Assembly (NCBI RefSeq): GCF_001294465.1
Contig: NZ_LGAA01000010.1
Span: 124,001 to 188,000 of the forward strand
Source: Moellerella wisconsensis ATCC 35017
GTDB taxonomy: Bacteria; Pseudomonadota; Gammaproteobacteria; Enterobacterales; Enterobacteriaceae
Direction: 5' to 3'
Length of the DNA stretch: 64,000 nt
In this document: in pieces, positions 48,426-57,429 of the stretch
Layout: each line of letters begins with the position of its first letter
How positions within the stretch are numbered: position 1 is the first letter of the stretch
Translations under genes and position numbers: made by a program
Notes under the pieces: generated by a model
Told to the model about the DNA's origin: nothing
Database searches by the model: none
The model's input: the letters and a program-made list of their open reading frames with translations, nothing else

Positions 48426-48483
48426 TATTAAATAGAATTAAGGCTAAAAACTGCTCAAACGAATCATTTTGAAAGAAAAATGA

Positions 48484-48512
48484 TTGACGGGAGTGTCTAG
48501 TATCCGTAATAT
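48484..48512 (+). promoter_or_regulatory. sigma-70 promoter of tRNA-Asp
   Basis: TTGACG (48484-48489), 17 bp, then TAATAT (48507-48512) is close to consensus and followed by TCGCC, typical of stable-RNA promoters. The predicted start is about 25 nt before the mature tRNA. Confidence 0.7.
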
Positions 48513-48542
48513 TCGCCTTGTTCTGAAGCAAGGACAAAGAGT

Positions 48543-48619
48543 GGAGCGGTAGTTCAGTTGGTTAGAATACCTGCCTGTCACGCAGGGGGTCGCGGGTTCG
48601 AGTCCCGTCCGTTCCGCCA
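48543..48619 (+). tRNA. tRNA-Asp (anticodon GTC)
   Basis: This 77-nt segment folds as a cloverleaf. The acceptor arms are GGAGCGG/CCGTTCC, the anticodon loop is CTGTCAC with GTC at 48577-48579, the T loop is GGTTCGAGTCC, and CCA is encoded. It differs from E. coli tRNA-Asp at about one position in the D loop. It sits after dnaQ, like E. coli aspV. No duplicate of its 3' end was found in the window. Confidence 0.98.
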
Positions 48620-48629
48620 ACAAATTTGA

Positions 48630-48659
48630 AGCCCTGAGTATTTATACTCAGGGCTTTTT
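48630..48659 (+). terminator. intrinsic terminator after tRNA-Asp
   Basis: The 11-bp arms AGCCCTGAGTA and TACTCAGGGCT are separated by 4 nt and followed by TTTT. Confidence 0.9.
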
Positions 48660-48679
48660 GCTGTTTGTATTTGTGATGA

Positions 48680-48946
48680 TCAGCGTACATTAGTTAGTTT
48701 TAGTTCTAGCCAAAAAATATTGGCTTTATTATTTATATAGCGTGAAGGCCAAATATCCATGGGTGATATCCCGAGTTGATGTGCGATAATTGCTTCCCCT
48801 TTTGGCCATGGACGTTGTAAAGCATTTGATAATGTTGAAGAAGCAAGGCCTGCCCTCCGTGATACTTGTGATAGACACGTACCCTGTTTTTTTATTGCTG
48901 CAATAATATCTGCGGGATGCCAATCATATTTATCCAGTATATTCAT
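48680..48946 (-). CDS. Ner/SfsB-family DNA-binding protein
   Basis: This 88-residue protein resembles E. coli SfsB (Nlp, 92 aa) and the Ner repressor of phage Mu. The shared core is DWHPADIIAAIKKQGT, then SRRAGLASSTLSNALQRPWPKGEAIIAHQLG, a helix-turn-helix, and the closing IWPSRY. E. coli SfsB influences maltose metabolism genes with CRP, but the target here is unknown. In E. coli sfsB is elsewhere on the map, so its location next to tRNA-Asp marks the edge of the variable segment. Whether it is orthologous to SfsB or a phage-derived Ner relative cannot be decided by eye. Confidence 0.8.
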   Translation of the reverse strand: MNILDKYDWHPADIIAAIKKQGTCLSQVSRRAGLASSTLSNALQRPWPKGEAIIAHQLGISPMDIWPSRYINNKANIFWLELKLTNVR

Positions 48947-49162
48947 ATAATCATCTCCATAATAAATTCATTTATATATTATTAATATATCGTGATTGAT
49001 ATATCGAGTAACTACTAAAATATTAGAATTTAAATAAACTAAGTTATAAAATACAGTTATAATTGTTATTTTGATAACTAATTTTTAACTCCAACTTTTA
49101 GTCGTTCAGTGTTGTATCATAGATGATATTTTTTTATAAAGAAGAGGGTTAAATACTTAGTG

Positions 49163-49840
49163 TTAGATAATAAGATAACTGAGGCTATTTAAATATGCTT
49201 TAGGAATATAAAGATCATAGTGATACTTCTTACATAAAATTCTGAGTTCTATTGGTGAACTTACTGTTAGTTTTTCATAAATTAGGCATAAATTATTTTC
49301 CAGTGTTTTTTGTGAAATACCGATTTCATTTGAAATTGATTTATTAGAAATTCCACGACAAAAAAGAAATAAAATTTTCCATTCTCTTGATGTTAATAAT
49401 TTATTTGGATTGTTAGTATAAATAGATAAGAAACTAGTGTTATTTAAATAATCCAATGCATTAAAATAAATAGTTTCTCTAACATGAGATAAAATCCCAA
49501 TACAAAAATTGTTTGCATTAATCATTGGCATTTTATCAAAATATAATAATTTGTTTTTATTATTTATTTTACATTTAAAATTTCCTATAGATGATATTCT
49601 ATGTAAATTTTTCATTACATTAATTTCATGTTGTTCAATTAGATAACTGTATTTTCTAAATAATGATGTTATTTCATTTTCTGTATATCCAAGTAAATTA
49701 TCATTCTCAATTAGCTCTTTATATGGACTGTTTGCATAAATATATTTTAATTTGGTATCTTTTATATACCAAGGATCTGTATTATTATCTAATGTATTTA
49801 TTATTTCTGCTGATAATAAGTCTTTATTTTTCACATGCAT
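49163..49840 (-). CDS. PAS-LuxR-type transcriptional regulator (array member 4)
   Basis: This 225-residue protein has a PAS-like N-terminal part (about residues 10-140) opening with IINTLDNNTDPWYIKDTKLKYIYANSPYKELI and a C-terminal LuxR-type helix-turn-helix (LLTSREWKILFLFCRGISNKSISNEIGISQKTLENNLCLIYEKL). No acyl-homoserine-lactone-binding domain or LuxI is nearby, so it is a LuxR 'solo'. It is the most divergent intact member of the four-gene array; it ends in the hydrophobic tail LNSLSYLII instead of the LLFKE end of members 2 and 3. It is strongly AT-rich. The signal and targets are unknown. Confidence 0.8.
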   Translation of the reverse strand: MHVKNKDLLSAEIINTLDNNTDPWYIKDTKLKYIYANSPYKELIENDNLLGYTENEITSLFRKYSYLIEQHEINVMKNLHRISSIGNFKCKINNKNKLLYFDKMPMINANNFCIGILSHVRETIYFNALDYLNNTSFLSIYTNNPNKLLTSREWKILFLFCRGISNKSISNEIGISQKTLENNLCLIYEKLTVSSPIELRILCKKYHYDLYIPKAYLNSLSYLII

Positions 49841-49970
49841 TATATATACTATTTTTTAGAGTGATCTATTATTTTTAATTTGAAGATTTATTTGAAGATA
49901 CTTTGATTTTATTTATATACCATTTGTATTTTTCGAATTACTTAAAAAATAAAATGAAATCATATTATGT

Positions 49971-50648
49971 TTACTCTTTAAACAGTAAGCAACTACTAGA
50001 TTTAACAAAATGCTCTGGAACGTATAAATCAAAATGATGTTCATAACAATATTCTAAAAATTGAGCAGCTTTATGAACACCTATTTTTCGATAAATTCCT
50101 ACGAAATTATTTTCGATAGTACGGTAGGAAATTTTCAAAATTCGACTTATTTGTTTACGGGTATAGTGATGAATAAATAAGAAAATAATATCCCATTCTA
50201 TTGAGGAGATGCTTTCAACTGGTGGAGTAAATATTAATGAACTTGGGATTTTTCCGCGAAATAAATGATACAGACAATACGAGTTAGCTTTACGAGCATG
50301 AAAGATAATGCCTTGGCATTCTTGATTTTTATCAAAAAATGGAATTTTTTCAGTTAAGTAGGAGGATAAATAATTTTCATAAGAGAATTTATGGGTTTCT
50401 AAAGATATAATGGTTTTATTTCTGCTCATGACTATTTTATCATGGAGCATAAATTCTTGGTAGTATTCAGCCCCATCCCATGGAATTTCATTATCATAAT
50501 GGCCTTTTAAAGTAAATTTTTTATCAAGAGAAAGTAAGCTGTTAACGGCATTATTGCCATAAATAAAGCAGGAATTTTTATCTTTAATCGCCCAAGCATC
50601 TTGGCTCATTTCAAAAGTATTGATTATATCTGCTGGCAGATTATTCAT
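49971..50648 (-). CDS. PAS-LuxR-type transcriptional regulator (array member 3)
   Basis: This 225-residue protein has a PAS-like N-terminal domain (MNNLPADIINTFEMSQDAWAIKDKNSCFIYGN...) and a LuxR-type helix-turn-helix near the C-terminus (SSIEWDIIFLFIHHYTRKQISRILKISYRTIENNFVGIYRKIG), ending FDLYVPEHFVKSSSCLLFKE. It is a close duplicate of the gene immediately upstream. The start at 50648 is chosen by alignment with that gene and by the AAGGA ribosome-binding site; the frame stays open to 50714. Only 4 bp separate it from the upstream stop, so the two are cotranscribed. In the linker of the helix-turn-helix it has Asn where most LuxR proteins have His (ENNF). Confidence 0.82.
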   Translation of the reverse strand: MNNLPADIINTFEMSQDAWAIKDKNSCFIYGNNAVNSLLSLDKKFTLKGHYDNEIPWDGAEYYQEFMLHDKIVMSRNKTIISLETHKFSYENYLSSYLTEKIPFFDKNQECQGIIFHARKANSYCLYHLFRGKIPSSLIFTPPVESISSIEWDIIFLFIHHYTRKQISRILKISYRTIENNFVGIYRKIGVHKAAQFLEYCYEHHFDLYVPEHFVKSSSCLLFKE

Positions 50649-50652
50649 AATA

Positions 50653-51345
50653 TTATTCCTTAAATAATAAGCGACTACCGGATTTAACAAAATGTTCTGG
50701 GACGTACAAATCAAAATCGTGCTCGTAGCAATATTCTAAAAATTGAGAAGCTTTATGAATACCAATTTTTTGATAAATAGCGGCGAAATGGTTTTCGACC
50801 GTGCGGTAGGAGATATTTAAAATATTACCGATTTGTTTACTGGTATAGCGATGAATAAATAAGAAAATAACATCCCATTCTCGAGAAGATATCGTTTCTA
50901 CCGGCGGAGTAAACATTAATGAACCGGGAAGTTTGCCACGAAACAGACGATTGAGACAATATGAGTGAGCTTGGCGGGCATGAAAGATAAGCCCTTGGCA
51001 GATACCATTTTCATCATAGAAAGGCATTTTTTCACATAGGTATGACGATAGATTATTTTCTTTAGAAAAATGATGAGTTTCTAATGATGTTACATTAATA
51101 TTCTTTTTTATTGTTGTTTGGTCATGTAATATATGTTCTTTATAATATGTAGAGCCATTCCACGGTATATCTCCATCAGACAAACCCTCATAATCGAATT
51201 CATTAGATAAGCTATGTAAGTTTTTTAGTTTAGTATTAACATAAGCAAAATTTGAATTTTTATCTTTAATTCCCCAAGCATCTTCACTCATTTCAAAAGT
51301 ATTGATCATATCTGCTGGCAGATTATTAATATTGAAATTATTCAT
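50653..51345 (-). CDS. PAS-LuxR-type transcriptional regulator (array member 2)
   Basis: This 230-residue protein opens MNNFNINNLPADMINTFEMSEDAWGIKDKNSNFAYVNTKLKNL, a PAS-like sensor of about 130 residues including FYDENGICQGLIFHAR. A LuxR-type helix-turn-helix follows (ISSREWDVIFLFIHRYTSKQIGNILNISYRTVENHFAAIYQKIGI) and the end is SRLLFKE. The DNA-binding region has the conserved pattern REW...F...KQIG..L.IS.RTVE.H. It is the best-preserved copy in the array. Similar PAS4-LuxR solos are known to be expanded in Photorhabdus and relatives, where host-derived or other small signals are proposed. Function here is inference only. Confidence 0.83.
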   Translation of the reverse strand: MNNFNINNLPADMINTFEMSEDAWGIKDKNSNFAYVNTKLKNLHSLSNEFDYEGLSDGDIPWNGSTYYKEHILHDQTTIKKNINVTSLETHHFSKENNLSSYLCEKMPFYDENGICQGLIFHARQAHSYCLNRLFRGKLPGSLMFTPPVETISSREWDVIFLFIHRYTSKQIGNILNISYRTVENHFAAIYQKIGIHKASQFLEYCYEHDFDLYVPEHFVKSGSRLLFKE

Positions 51346-51411
51346 AGTTGTTCCCGATAATAAATTATAGACATAAAGATGGTGTGTGTTTAATGGTTGA
51401 ATTAATTATGG

Positions 51412-52106
51412 TTAGGTTAATTCATGTGTGCCTTGCGGCATAAGTTTATCAGGAACATTGCTATTAAATTGATGTTTTTGGCAATACTCGGATAATTCAT
51501 CAAGCGATGAGGCTTTTAATTTAAAACATATATTTGTTAAATATTGAGATACATCTTCATTGTCTAAGTCTAAAAGAGTGGCTATTTCTTCAGGAGTCAT
51601 TAAATGAGAAAATAATGTTAGAGTTGCTATTTCTTCAGATGTCATATTTATTTCAGGATCAGGGGCTTGAATATTTATCATGCTAGGAAGTTGGTTATCA
51701 ATATAGTAATTAGAAGAAAAATTACTATAAAGAGAGAAATGAAAGCTTACTGCAAATAATTTATGCTCATTATCAAATAATGGTGTTCTATCACAGATAT
51801 AAATTTCTCTTGGATTATTTGAGTGGAATATATGTGATTCAACGGATGATACACGCCTTAACTCTTTATGTACTTTTTTTTCTAATTTTATATAGTCTTG
51901 ATGTAAAAATAGCTCACTGAACTGATATCAGCATCGGTTAGTCCAATAATATCAATGTGGTCGGGTAAATTAATTAGTTTACGAAATGCATTATTTAAAT
52001 ATAAGTATTTAGAATTAATATCTTTTACTGAGTACGGTTCTTGATTATTATTCCATGTATTAATTAATTGTTGGCTAATTACTGATAAATTAATATTTTT
52101 AGTCAT
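51412..52106 (-). pseudogene. frameshifted PAS-LuxR-type regulator (array member 1)
   Basis: The N-terminal part (from ATG 52106: INTWNNNQEPYSVKDINSKYLYLNNAFRKLI) runs to LTDADIS, then a frame change near 51915-51922 leads to an early stop at 51888. In the next frame the protein continues without interruption as FSELFLHQDYIKLEKK, passes VSSVESHIFHSNNPREIYICDRTPLFDNEHKLF, and ends in the C-terminal domain, stop at 51412. Restoring one base gives about 231 residues, the size of the intact neighbours. GGAG precedes the start. The C-terminal helix-turn-helix (LMTPEEIATLLDLDNEDVSQYLTNICFKL) is also degenerate. This is a probable decayed gene, or a one-base sequence error. Confidence 0.75.
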
Positions 52107-52689
52107 AAGTGAATCTCCATTTAAATTATTTTTCGTCCGTTGACTAATTAAGATAATTGTATTCCTGATAAGATCAATTGAGTTGGCTGTAATTAAGATA
52201 AAGTTTTTTATTGCTTCAGGTAAATAATCATGCCATGTGCTAGGTTGAATCGATGATTAGATTATCTAAAAAGGCTCATTTTCTATTAAAATGTTGGTAT
52301 TTTGCACAAAATTAAGATTATTGTGACTTTCTACGCTTTATCAGCAAATTACCTTGATTATAGGTATTAATCTCAGGTCTAATATCCCGATGGTTTGCGC
52401 AAAACAGCCGATGAAATTAGCGTGTTGCGCAATAAGGCATTTTTATTTGAGGTGATACTTTATCTGTATAATATAGTGTTAGCTGAGAAGCAAATAATTG
52501 CTGTCTGCGACGATTTGCGTTAGTTTCATAGCATGAGTTTTTAACCGACAGCAACTGCCTTGCAGTAACCGCTGAGCTATATGGTAAACTATACGCAAAA
52601 CTATACGCAAAACTATGCGCTGACTATATGCTGAACTACGCTGTAATAAATTGGTTTAAGTACGCTTTTATCCGACCTGGAGTATAATA
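52107..52689. other. gap between the PAS-LuxR array and tkt
   Basis: This 583-bp gap contains the promoter region of the minus-strand array and, toward tkt, an array of about six degenerate 12-bp tandem repeats (52574-52644). The tkt ribosome-binding region (CCTGGAGTATAATA) is at its right end. No ORF. Confidence 0.6.
52574..52644. repeat. degenerate 12-bp tandem repeats upstream of tkt
   Basis: The units GAGCTATATGGT, AAACTATACGCA, AAACTATACGCA, AAACTATGCGCT, GACTATATGCT and GAACTACGCTGT follow head to tail; units two and three are identical. The common core is (A/G)ACTATAcGC. The array ends about 45 bp before the tkt start codon. Confidence 0.7.
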
Positions 52690-54684
52690 ATGACTAGTCG
52701 TAAAACCCTTGCTAATGCTATCCGTTTTCTCAGTATGGACGCGGTACAAAAAGCAAAATCAGGGCATCCTGGCGCGCCTATGGGCATGGCAGATATTGCA
52801 GAAGTATTGTGGCGTGATTATATGAATCATAATCCAGCCGATCCACATTGGGCCAATCGCGATCGCTTTGTTTTATCTAATGGTCATGGCTCTATGCTGA
52901 TTTATAGCTTGTTGCATCTGACAGGTTATGATCTTTCTATCGAAGAATTGAAAAACTTCCGCCAATTACATTCTAAAACTCCCGGCCATCCAGAATATGG
53001 TTATACTCCAGGCGTTGAGACAACTACTGGCCCATTAGGTCAAGGTATTGCTAATGCTATTGGCTTCGCTATTGCTGAGCGTACCCTAGCTGCCCAATTT
53101 AACCGTCCGGGCCATGATATCGTTAATCATCACACTTACGCCTTCATGGGCGACGGTTGTATGATGGAAGGTATCTCTCATGAAGTTTGCTCTTTAGCGG
53201 GTACCTTAAAGCTGGGCAAATTGACCGCATTTTATGATGACAATGGTATTTCCATTGATGGTCATGTTCAGGGTTGGTTTACTGACGATACCGCAGCGCG
53301 TTTTGAAGCGTATAACTGGCATGTTATTCGTGATATTGATGGGCATGATGCTGATCAAATTAAAGCGGCAATTACTGAAGCGCACGGCGTTACTGATAAA
53401 CCAACATTGATTATGTGTAAAACCGTTATCGGTTTTGGTTCACCTCATAAAGCAGGTACTGAGGCCGTTCATGGTGCGCCTTTAGGTGATGATGAAATTG
53501 CGGCAACGCGCAAAGCGTTAGACTGGCCGTATGCACCATTTGAAATCCCACAAGAAATTTATACAGAGTGGGATGCGCGTGAAGCAGGAAAAGCTAAACA
53601 AGCCGCATGGGAAACGAAATTTGCCGCCTATGCAAAAGAATTCCCTGAGTTAGCCAGTGAATTTACACGTCGTATGGCAGGTGAACTGCCGGCTGATTTT
53701 GAGAAAGAAGCTCAGAAATTTATCGACAACTTACAAGCTAATCCAGCCAATATCGCTAGCCGTAAAGCATCTCAAAACACCTTAGAAGCTTTTGGTAAAA
53801 TTTTACCAGAATTTCTTGGTGGCTCTGCCGATTTAGCGCCAAGTAACTTGACTATGTGGTCAGGTTCTAAGCCATTGAATGAAGATATCGCGGGTAACTA
53901 TATTCATTATGGTGTGCGTGAATTTGGTATGTCTGCGATCATGAATGGTATTGCTCTGCATGGCGGTTTTGTTCCTTACGGTGCAACGTTCTTAATGTTT
54001 GTTGAATATGCACGTAATGCTGTGCGTATGGCTGCATTAATGAAAATTCGTAGTATTTTTGTTTATACTCACGATTCTATCGGTCTGGGTGAAGATGGTC
54101 CAACTCACCAACCGGTTGAGCAATTGGCTAGCCTGCGCGTGACACCAAATATGAGCACCTGGCGTCCTTGTGACCAAGTTGAGTCGGCAGTGGCTTGGAA
54201 ATATGCCGTTGAACGTAAAGATGGTCCTAGCGCATTAATTTTCTCTCGTCAGAACTTAGCTCAGCAGCCTCGTACTACCCAGCAATTGGCTGATATTGAG
54301 AAAGGTGCTTATGTATTGAAAGATTGTGAAGGTCAGCCAGAACTCATTTTCATTGCGACCGGTTCTGAAGTTGAGCTGGCGGTTAAAGCCAGTGAACAAC
54401 TGAGTGCAGAAGGACGTAAAGTGCGTGTTGTTTCTATGCCATCTACCGATGCATTTGATAAACAAGATGCAGCATACCGTGAGTCTGTTCTGCCTTCTGC
54501 AGTCTCTGCACGTGTTGCTATCGAAGCAGGCATTGCTGATTACTGGTTTAAATATACCGGTTTGAACGGTGCTATCATCGGAATGCACAGCTTCGGTGAA
54601 TCTGCTCCTGCTGAATTGTTGTTTAAAGAATTCGGTTTCTCTGTTGAAAACGTGGTTACTCAAGCGAAATCTCTGCTGAAATAA
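52690..54684 (+). CDS. tktA: transketolase
   Basis: This 664-residue enzyme (E. coli TktA 663) transfers two-carbon ketol units in the pentose phosphate pathway using thiamine pyrophosphate. It begins [38 protein letters not shown]. The TPP/metal motif is MGDGCMMEG...DDNGISIDG near residue 155-190. [14 protein letters not shown] near residue 470 is in the pyrimidine-binding domain and [10 protein letters not shown] in the C-terminal domain. The assignment to tktA over tktB rests on the close match and on proximity to epd-pgk-fbaA. ThiL in this window makes its cofactor. Confidence 0.96.
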   Translation: MTSRKTLANAIRFLSMDAVQKAKSGHPGAPMGMADIAEVLWRDYMNHNPADPHWANRDRFVLSNGHGSMLIYSLLHLTGYDLSIEELKNFRQLHSKTPGHPEYGYTPGVETTTGPLGQGIANAIGFAIAERTLAAQFNRPGHDIVNHHTYAFMGDGCMMEGISHEVCSLAGTLKLGKLTAFYDDNGISIDGHVQGWFTDDTAARFEAYNWHVIRDIDGHDADQIKAAITEAHGVTDKPTLIMCKTVIGFGSPHKAGTEAVHGAPLGDDEIAATRKALDWPYAPFEIPQEIYTEWDAREAGKAKQAAWETKFAAYAKEFPELASEFTRRMAGELPADFEKEAQKFIDNLQANPANIASRKASQNTLEAFGKILPEFLGGSADLAPSNLTMWSGSKPLNEDIAGNYIHYGVREFGMSAIMNGIALHGGFVPYGATFLMFVEYARNAVRMAALMKIRSIFVYTHDSIGLGEDGPTHQPVEQLASLRVTPNMSTWRPCDQVESAVAWKYAVERKDGPSALIFSRQNLAQQPRTTQQLADIEKGAYVLKDCEGQPELIFIATGSEVELAVKASEQLSAEGRKVRVVSMPSTDAFDKQDAAYRESVLPSAVSARVAIEAGIADYWFKYTGLNGAIIGMHSFGESAPAELLFKEFGFSVENVVTQAKSLLK

Positions 54685-54700
54685 CCTCTGTTTTTTACTG

Positions 54701-54738
54701 AAAAAAGCCTCCGTGTCAGTTTGAACGGGGGCTTTTTT
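54701..54738 (+). terminator. intrinsic terminator after tkt
   Basis: The 14-bp arms AAAAAAGCCTCCGT and ACGGGGGCTTTTTT (one G-U pair) are separated by 10 nt; the 3' arm itself supplies the T-run. Confidence 0.88.
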
Positions 54739-54920
54739 ATTCTCATACTATTATTATCTCATTCTTATACTATTATATATATTATTGTTACTTTTCTTCT
54801 TTCTGCGTCTTTCAATAATTGCCATCGATGATGTTTATCATTATTTTGTCTTTATTTTAATCAGACGGTTTTTTTACTATTGCGTTATCCCATCATATCC
54901 CTTAAGCTATTTTTATACCT

Positions 54921-54934
54921 GCTGAACCGTTTCA
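54921..54934 (+). promoter_or_regulatory. Cra (FruR) operator upstream of epd-pgk-fbaA
   Basis: GCTGAACCGTTTCA matches 13 of 14 positions of the Cra consensus RSTGAAWCSNTHHW and is nearly palindromic (TGAAcCGTTTCA). E. coli epd-pgk-fba is a known Cra target. The site lies about 165 bp before the epd ATG. Confidence 0.65.
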
Positions 54935-55100
54935 GTTTCTGGCAAGAAAATATAAAAACACCAGAAATGTTGAAATATAAATGTCAAAAATGTCGAGTGA
55001 AGCACACTTTTGTTATTTCACCGATGAAATCAGCAGTACAGTTTGATTGAGTCAGTTATCCTTAGCATCCGTAGGTTTTTATTCTATTTTAAGGTGTGAC

Positions 55101-56120
55101 ATGGCAATTCGAGTGGCAATTAACGGTTTTGGTCGTATTGGACGAAGTGTGTTAAGAGCCCTATATGAATCAGGCCGAAGAGCTGAAATTTCTGTGATTG
55201 CAATCAATGAATTAGCAGAGCCCGAAGGGATCGCTCATTTGCTTAAATATGATTCAAGCCATGGTCGATTTGCATGGGATGTTCGCCTTAATAATGATTT
55301 ACTTTTGGTGGGTGATGATCAAATTCGTTTGTTCCACCGGCCTGAAATAGCGCAACTTCCTTGGAAAGAGTTAGGCATTGATATTGTGCTAGATTGCAGT
55401 GGAGTCTATGGCAGCCGCGAAGACGGTTTAGCTCATTTAGCCTCCGGTGCAAAAAAGGTGTTATTTTCTCATCCTGGCAGCGATGATTTAGATGCAACGG
55501 TGGTGTATGGAGTCAATCATCAAACGCTAACTTCAAATGATAAATTGGTTTCTAATGCATCTTGCACCACCAATTGTATTATTCCAGTGATTAAATTGTT
55601 GGACGACGCTTTTGGCATTGAATCGGGGACAGTGACAACTATCCACGCGTCGATGAATGATCAACCCGTGATTGATGCTTATCATAAAGATTTACGCAGA
55701 ACGCGTGCTGCAAGTCAGTCAATTATTCCGGTTGATACGCGATTAGCGGCAGGAATATCGCGTATTTTCCCACAATTTAAAGATCATTTCGAAGCGATTT
55801 CTGTTCGTGTACCAACGATAAATGTGACTGCCATTGATTTGAGTGTGACTGTGCGAGATGATGTGAGTGTTGAGGAAGTGAATCGTTTACTTCGCGGCGC
55901 CGCAGCTGATAGATTTCGTGGTATAATAGATTATACAGAACTCCCTCTGGTATCGATGGATTTTAATCATGATCCCCACAGTGCCATCGTTGATGGAACG
56001 CAAACCAGAGTGAGCGGTAAGCACCTGATAAAAACCTTAGTTTGGTGCGATAATGAGTGGGGATTCGCTAACCGTATGCTCGATACAACATTGGCAATGG
56101 TAGCGACAGATTTAAACTAA
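55101..56120 (+). CDS. epd: D-erythrose-4-phosphate dehydrogenase
   Basis: This 339-residue enzyme (E. coli Epd 339) oxidises erythrose 4-phosphate to 4-phosphoerythronate for pyridoxal phosphate synthesis. It is a paralogue of glyceraldehyde-3-phosphate dehydrogenase. [19 protein letters not shown] is the NAD-binding motif at the N-terminus, [18 protein letters not shown] carries the catalytic cysteine near residue 155, and [15 protein letters not shown] closes the protein. The start at 55101 ([14 protein letters not shown]) has AAGGTG upstream and matches E. coli; the open frame to 55047 is not homologous. Its substrate, erythrose 4-phosphate, is made by transketolase, encoded just upstream. 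Confidence 0.95.
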   Translation: MAIRVAINGFGRIGRSVLRALYESGRRAEISVIAINELAEPEGIAHLLKYDSSHGRFAWDVRLNNDLLLVGDDQIRLFHRPEIAQLPWKELGIDIVLDCSGVYGSREDGLAHLASGAKKVLFSHPGSDDLDATVVYGVNHQTLTSNDKLVSNASCTTNCIIPVIKLLDDAFGIESGTVTTIHASMNDQPVIDAYHKDLRRTRAASQSIIPVDTRLAAGISRIFPQFKDHFEAISVRVPTINVTAIDLSVTVRDDVSVEEVNRLLRGAAADRFRGIIDYTELPLVSMDFNHDPHSAIVDGTQTRVSGKHLIKTLVWCDNEWGFANRMLDTTLAMVATDLN

Positions 56121-56208
56121 TTATCTGCTGTTAGACCACATGGCTCACGCCAATCAAGGCTCAGCAGAGAAGATCAATTTATATAGAGAATCAACAAGAG
56201 GATTCACC

Positions 56209-57372
56209 ATGTCTGTAATTAAGATGACCGATTTGGATCTAGCGGGTAAACGTGTATTCATCCGTGCTGACCTGAACGTTCCTGTGAAAGATGGCAAAGT
56301 TACCTCTGATGCGCGTATTCGCGCTTCATTACCAACAATTGAAAATGCTCTTAAGCAAGGTGCAAAAGTAATGGTCACTTCTCACTTAGGTCGTCCGACC
56401 GAAGGTGAGTACAATGAAGAATTCTCCCTGCAGCCTGTTGTTGACTATCTGGCCGATAAAATTGATTACCCCGTTCGTTTGGTCAAAGATTATCTGAACG
56501 GTGTTGATATCGCAGAAGGTGAATTAGTTGTTCTGGAAAACGTTCGCTTTAATAAAGGCGAGAAAAAAGACGACGAAACATTATCAAAACAGTATGCAGC
56601 ACTGTGTGATGTTTATGTGATGGATGCGTTTGGTACTGCTCACCGTGCACAAGCGTCAACTCATGGTGTGGCTAAATTTGCACCTATCGCCTGTTCTGGC
56701 CCATTATTGAGTGCAGAATTAGAAGCTTTAGGGAAAGCATTAGGCAATCCAGCTCGCCCAATGGTGGCAATTGTTGGCGGTTCTAAAGTATCGACCAAAC
56801 TGACTGTGTTAGATTCACTGTCTAAAATCGCTGATCAGCTGATTGTTGGTGGCGGTATCGCTAATACCTTTATTGCCGCAGAAGGTAATAACGTAGGTCG
56901 TTCTTTATATGAAGCAGATTTAATTCCAGAAGCCAAAAAATTACTGATTAACTGCCATATTCCTGTGCCTACAGACGTCCGTGTTGCAACCGAGTTCTCA
57001 GAAACTGCAGAAGCAACTTTAAAATCATCGACTGAAATTAAAGACGATGAACAAATTTTGGATTTAGGTGATGAATCTGCTGAGCGTTTAGCTGAAATTC
57101 TGAAAAATGCGAAAACTATTCTGTGGAATGGCCCAGTAGGTGTTTTCGAATTCCCTAATTTCCGTAAAGGTACTGAAGTAATTGCTAAAGCTATCGCAGA
57201 TAGCGAAGCTTTCTCAATTGCTGGTGGCGGCGATACATTAGCGGCTATCGATCTGTTCGGTATTGCAGATAAAATTTCATACATTTCAACTGGCGGTGGT
57301 GCATTCCTTGAATTCGTTGAAGGTAAAAAATTGCCAGCAGTTGTGATGCTAGAAGAACGTGCTAAAGCGTAA
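56209..57372 (+). CDS. pgk: phosphoglycerate kinase
   Basis: This 387-residue glycolytic enzyme (E. coli 387) converts 1,3-bisphosphoglycerate and ADP to 3-phosphoglycerate and ATP. The signature [16 protein letters not shown] is at residue 15-30, and [31 protein letters not shown] and [15 protein letters not shown] follow. The nucleotide domain has [12 protein letters not shown] and [13 protein letters not shown], and the C-terminus is [25 protein letters not shown] 56209 follows AAGAGGATTCACC and gives the E. coli N-terminus; the frame is open back to 56140. It lies 88 bp after epd. Confidence 0.97.
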   Translation: MSVIKMTDLDLAGKRVFIRADLNVPVKDGKVTSDARIRASLPTIENALKQGAKVMVTSHLGRPTEGEYNEEFSLQPVVDYLADKIDYPVRLVKDYLNGVDIAEGELVVLENVRFNKGEKKDDETLSKQYAALCDVYVMDAFGTAHRAQASTHGVAKFAPIACSGPLLSAELEALGKALGNPARPMVAIVGGSKVSTKLTVLDSLSKIADQLIVGGGIANTFIAAEGNNVGRSLYEADLIPEAKKLLINCHIPVPTDVRVATEFSETAEATLKSSTEIKDDEQILDLGDESAERLAEILKNAKTILWNGPVGVFEFPNFRKGTEVIAKAIADSEAFSIAGGGDTLAAIDLFGIADKISYISTGGGAFLEFVEGKKLPAVVMLEERAKA

Positions 57373-57429
57373 TTATGTCATGAAACAACAGGCAGTATTG
57401 GCTGCTTGTTAACTACAGGACCCTGTCAT

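Larger units (their letters stand above)
54685..55100. other. gap between tkt and epd: terminator and Cra-like operator
   Basis: This 416-bp gap contains the tkt terminator (54701-54738), AT-rich DNA and a strong Cra-like palindrome (54921-54934). No ORF other than the false upstream extension of epd. Confidence 0.6.

Noticed and set aside
48543..48619. tRNA-Asp as an integration site for a genomic island reaching tkt
   Set aside because: No integrase gene and no second copy of the tRNA 3' end was found between 48.6 and 52.7 kb; the tRNA-dnaQ arrangement is ancestral.
48680..48946. Ner-like gene as sign of a Mu-type prophage
   Set aside because: No other Mu-like gene lies nearby, and a chromosomal SfsB-type homologue explains it.
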